NCBI RefSeq assembly: GCF_018861755.1
Contig: NZ_JAHLEF010000001.1
Span: forward strand, 372,001 to 436,000
Direction of reading: 5' to 3'
Length of the DNA: 64,000 bases
From: Clostridium sp. CF012
GTDB taxonomy: Bacteria; Bacillota; Clostridia; Clostridiales; Clostridiaceae
A model generated the notes under the pieces. The model was given only the letters and a program-made list of their open reading frames with translations. It ran no database searches and was not told where the DNA came from. Below are positions 62,889 through 64,000 of this stretch, one piece after another. The position numbers were made by a program, and so were the translations under genes. The stretch's first letter is position 1; each line of letters starts with the position of its first letter.

Positions 62889-64000
62889 CTACAATTGAAA
62901 TTTATGGACAACTAATTCTCTGCTTTCGTCTATAAACGCATGAACACTTTTACTAGGAGAATCGAGAATGTATTCTCTAGTACCTATAATAAACCTAGTA
63001 TTTGGATAAGCGATTTCTGCCCATATATGTCCATTGTTTCCTACTATAAGCTTTGTTGCTACCCCTCCAATGCCTCCAACTATTTTACATTTAATTTCCT
63101 TTCCAGCTTTTATAACTCCTCCTCTAGCTACACTTTTATCCTTTTGAAATATTACACTATCACTTGCTTCCACTTGTGATACATATTGTCCTTTTCCACT
63201 AAAGATAATATTACCTGAGCTCTTAATTATTGAGTCTTGGCAATAGTCTAGAACTACATTTACAGGAAGAGTTAAATTTATCTCTAATATAGAAATTTTA
63301 TAGTCAATAATTGTAACTGCTTCACTTAACTCCTCATAGCTCTTGATATTAAGAGGACTCAAGTTAAGTATTTTATTTTTAATTAGAATCACTAATCCAT
63401 CCTCGGGATTTTCCTGTTGCAAAATTCTTTGAGCTACTCTAATTGCAGTTTGAGGAAGTTTTTTAAATTTAGTTTCCAATAAAATTTTAATAAGTTCACC
63501 ATCATTAGTATTTCTGGCTAAAAGGTTCGTTTCTTTCAATTGCCTCATGGAATAAATTATTTTTGTGAGATCGTTTTTCATGCTATTTAAATCACTTAAA
63601 TACTCTAAAATTAATACATCTTCTTTTCCAGCCGCAACATTTGAATGAATTACATTACCCTTTATTACAACATCTCTATTAGCAGTAATTTCTGCTTCTG
63701 CTACATTGTTTCTTATTAAAATACAATTACCAGATTCAACTTTCATACCTTCTAGTACACTGCCACTTATAACTATATCTCCAACAAATTTAATATTCCC
63801 TGTTTTTAATTCCACATCTCCATTTATTTCATGAGTTTGATAAACGAAAAAACTACTTCCCTTTACTGAAGGTCTACCTTCAATTGTAGCCACCACAGTA
63901 ACTTTATCTGTAACCTGGCAACCTTCTCCTGCGCTTAATGATATTTTCTTTGAATTTTTGACTTTTAAAATTTTACCTGTAATATCTATTCCATCTTCGC
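62889..64000 (-). CDS. FapA/DUF342 family polymerisation protein (5' end cut by window edge)
   Basis: The frame stays open to the right edge, so the true start is outside. The visible part includes DGIDITGKILKVKN near the edge, then beta-helix-like repeats (NGDVELKTGNIKFVGDIVISGSVLEGMKVESG and VVIKGNVIHSNV), a helical linker (LNSMKNDLTKIIYSMRQL) and more beta repeats. These are features of FapA/DUF342 proteins, found next to chemotaxis genes in many Firmicutes. The function is not well defined. Confidence 0.85.
   Translation of the reverse strand, partial: EDGIDITGKILKVKNSKKISLSAGEGCQVTDKVTVVATIEGRPSVKGSSFFVYQTHEINGDVELKTGNIKFVGDIVISGSVLEGMKVESGNCILIRNNVAEAEITANRDVVIKGNVIHSNVAAGKEDVLILEYLSDLNSMKNDLTKIIYSMRQLKETNLLARNTNDGELIKILLETKFKKLPQTAIRVAQRILQQENPEDGLVILIKNKILNLSPLNIKSYEELSEAVTIIDYKISILEINLTLPVNVVLDYCQDSIIKSSGNIIFSGKGQYVSQVEASDSVIFQKDKSVARGGVIKAGKEIKCKIVGGIGGVATKLIVGNNGHIWAEIAYPNTRFIIGTREYILDSPSKSVHAFIDESRELVVHKFQL

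Overview
The window looks like a chromosomal flagellar, chemotaxis and flagellin-glycosylation region of a motile, low-GC Clostridium (Clostridium sensu stricto or a close relative). The grounds are the very AT-rich sequence, strong AGGAGG-type ribosome sites, and clostridial gene order and architecture: a fused FliR-FlhB protein, FliY plus CheC and CheD, the FliW-CsrA pair, and multiple flagellins. Nearly every gene is on the minus strand, so transcription runs from high to low coordinates. No rRNA, tRNA, CRISPR array or prophage was recognised.

Region by region. (1) 1-18570: one long fla operon read flgB-flgC-fliE-fliF-fliG-fliH-fliI-fliJ-fliK-flgD-(140-aa flagellar operon protein)-flgE-flbD-motA-motB-fliL-fliO-fliP-fliQ-fliR/flhB-flhA-flhF (cut by the left edge). 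A near-perfect sigma-A promoter lies about 270 bp upstream of flgB. (2) 18571-21000: a decayed Ig-like gene, a divergent flagellin, a small unknown gene and a 59-codon YjfB-type motility gene. Two sigma-28 promoters serve this stretch. (3) 21000-39800: a flagellin-modification island. It has intact genes for a PseB-like dehydratase, a methyltransferase, a PseG-like hydrolase, a sugar epimerase, PseI, an oppositely oriented cassette (aldo/keto reductase, SDR, cytidylyltransferase, PseH-like acetyltransferase), the flagellin lysine methylase FliB and a Maf-type glycosyltransferase. Mixed in are broken second copies of pseI, pseH, fliB, pseB and the epimerase, plus three decayed insertion sequences (IS256, IS1634-like, IS66). 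The island appears to have been duplicated and then eroded. (4) 39900-46600: a 1513-aa secreted VWA/TIG-repeat protein behind a possible attenuator, then two tandem flagellins. The first has a sigma-28 promoter and a leader with two apparent CsrA sites. (5) 46700-54110: the late operon flgM-flgN-flgK-flgL-fliW-csrA-flaG-(96-aa unknown)-fliS-fliD-(FliT-like), with a sigma-28 promoter before flgM. (6) 54300-64000: the chemotaxis and switch operon fapA-like (cut by the right edge)-cheW-cheD-cheB-cheR-cheA-cheC-cheY-cheW-fliM-fliY, closed by a strong terminator.

How it works together: the early operon builds the export apparatus, basal body, hook and motor. FlgM would hold sigma-28 until the hook is complete, after which late genes and flagellins are transcribed from promoters of the form TAAA-N15-(T/G)(A/T)CGATA(A/T). 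FliW and CsrA would match flagellin translation to secretion, with FliS, FlgN and the FliT-like protein as chaperones. The glycan island and FliB would decorate flagellin with a nonulosonic-acid type sugar and methyl-lysine. The che genes control rotation. The least conventional parts are the VWA/TIG protein with its possible attenuator inside the flagellin locus, and the duplicated, partly dead glycan island, which lacks an intact PseC aminotransferase.
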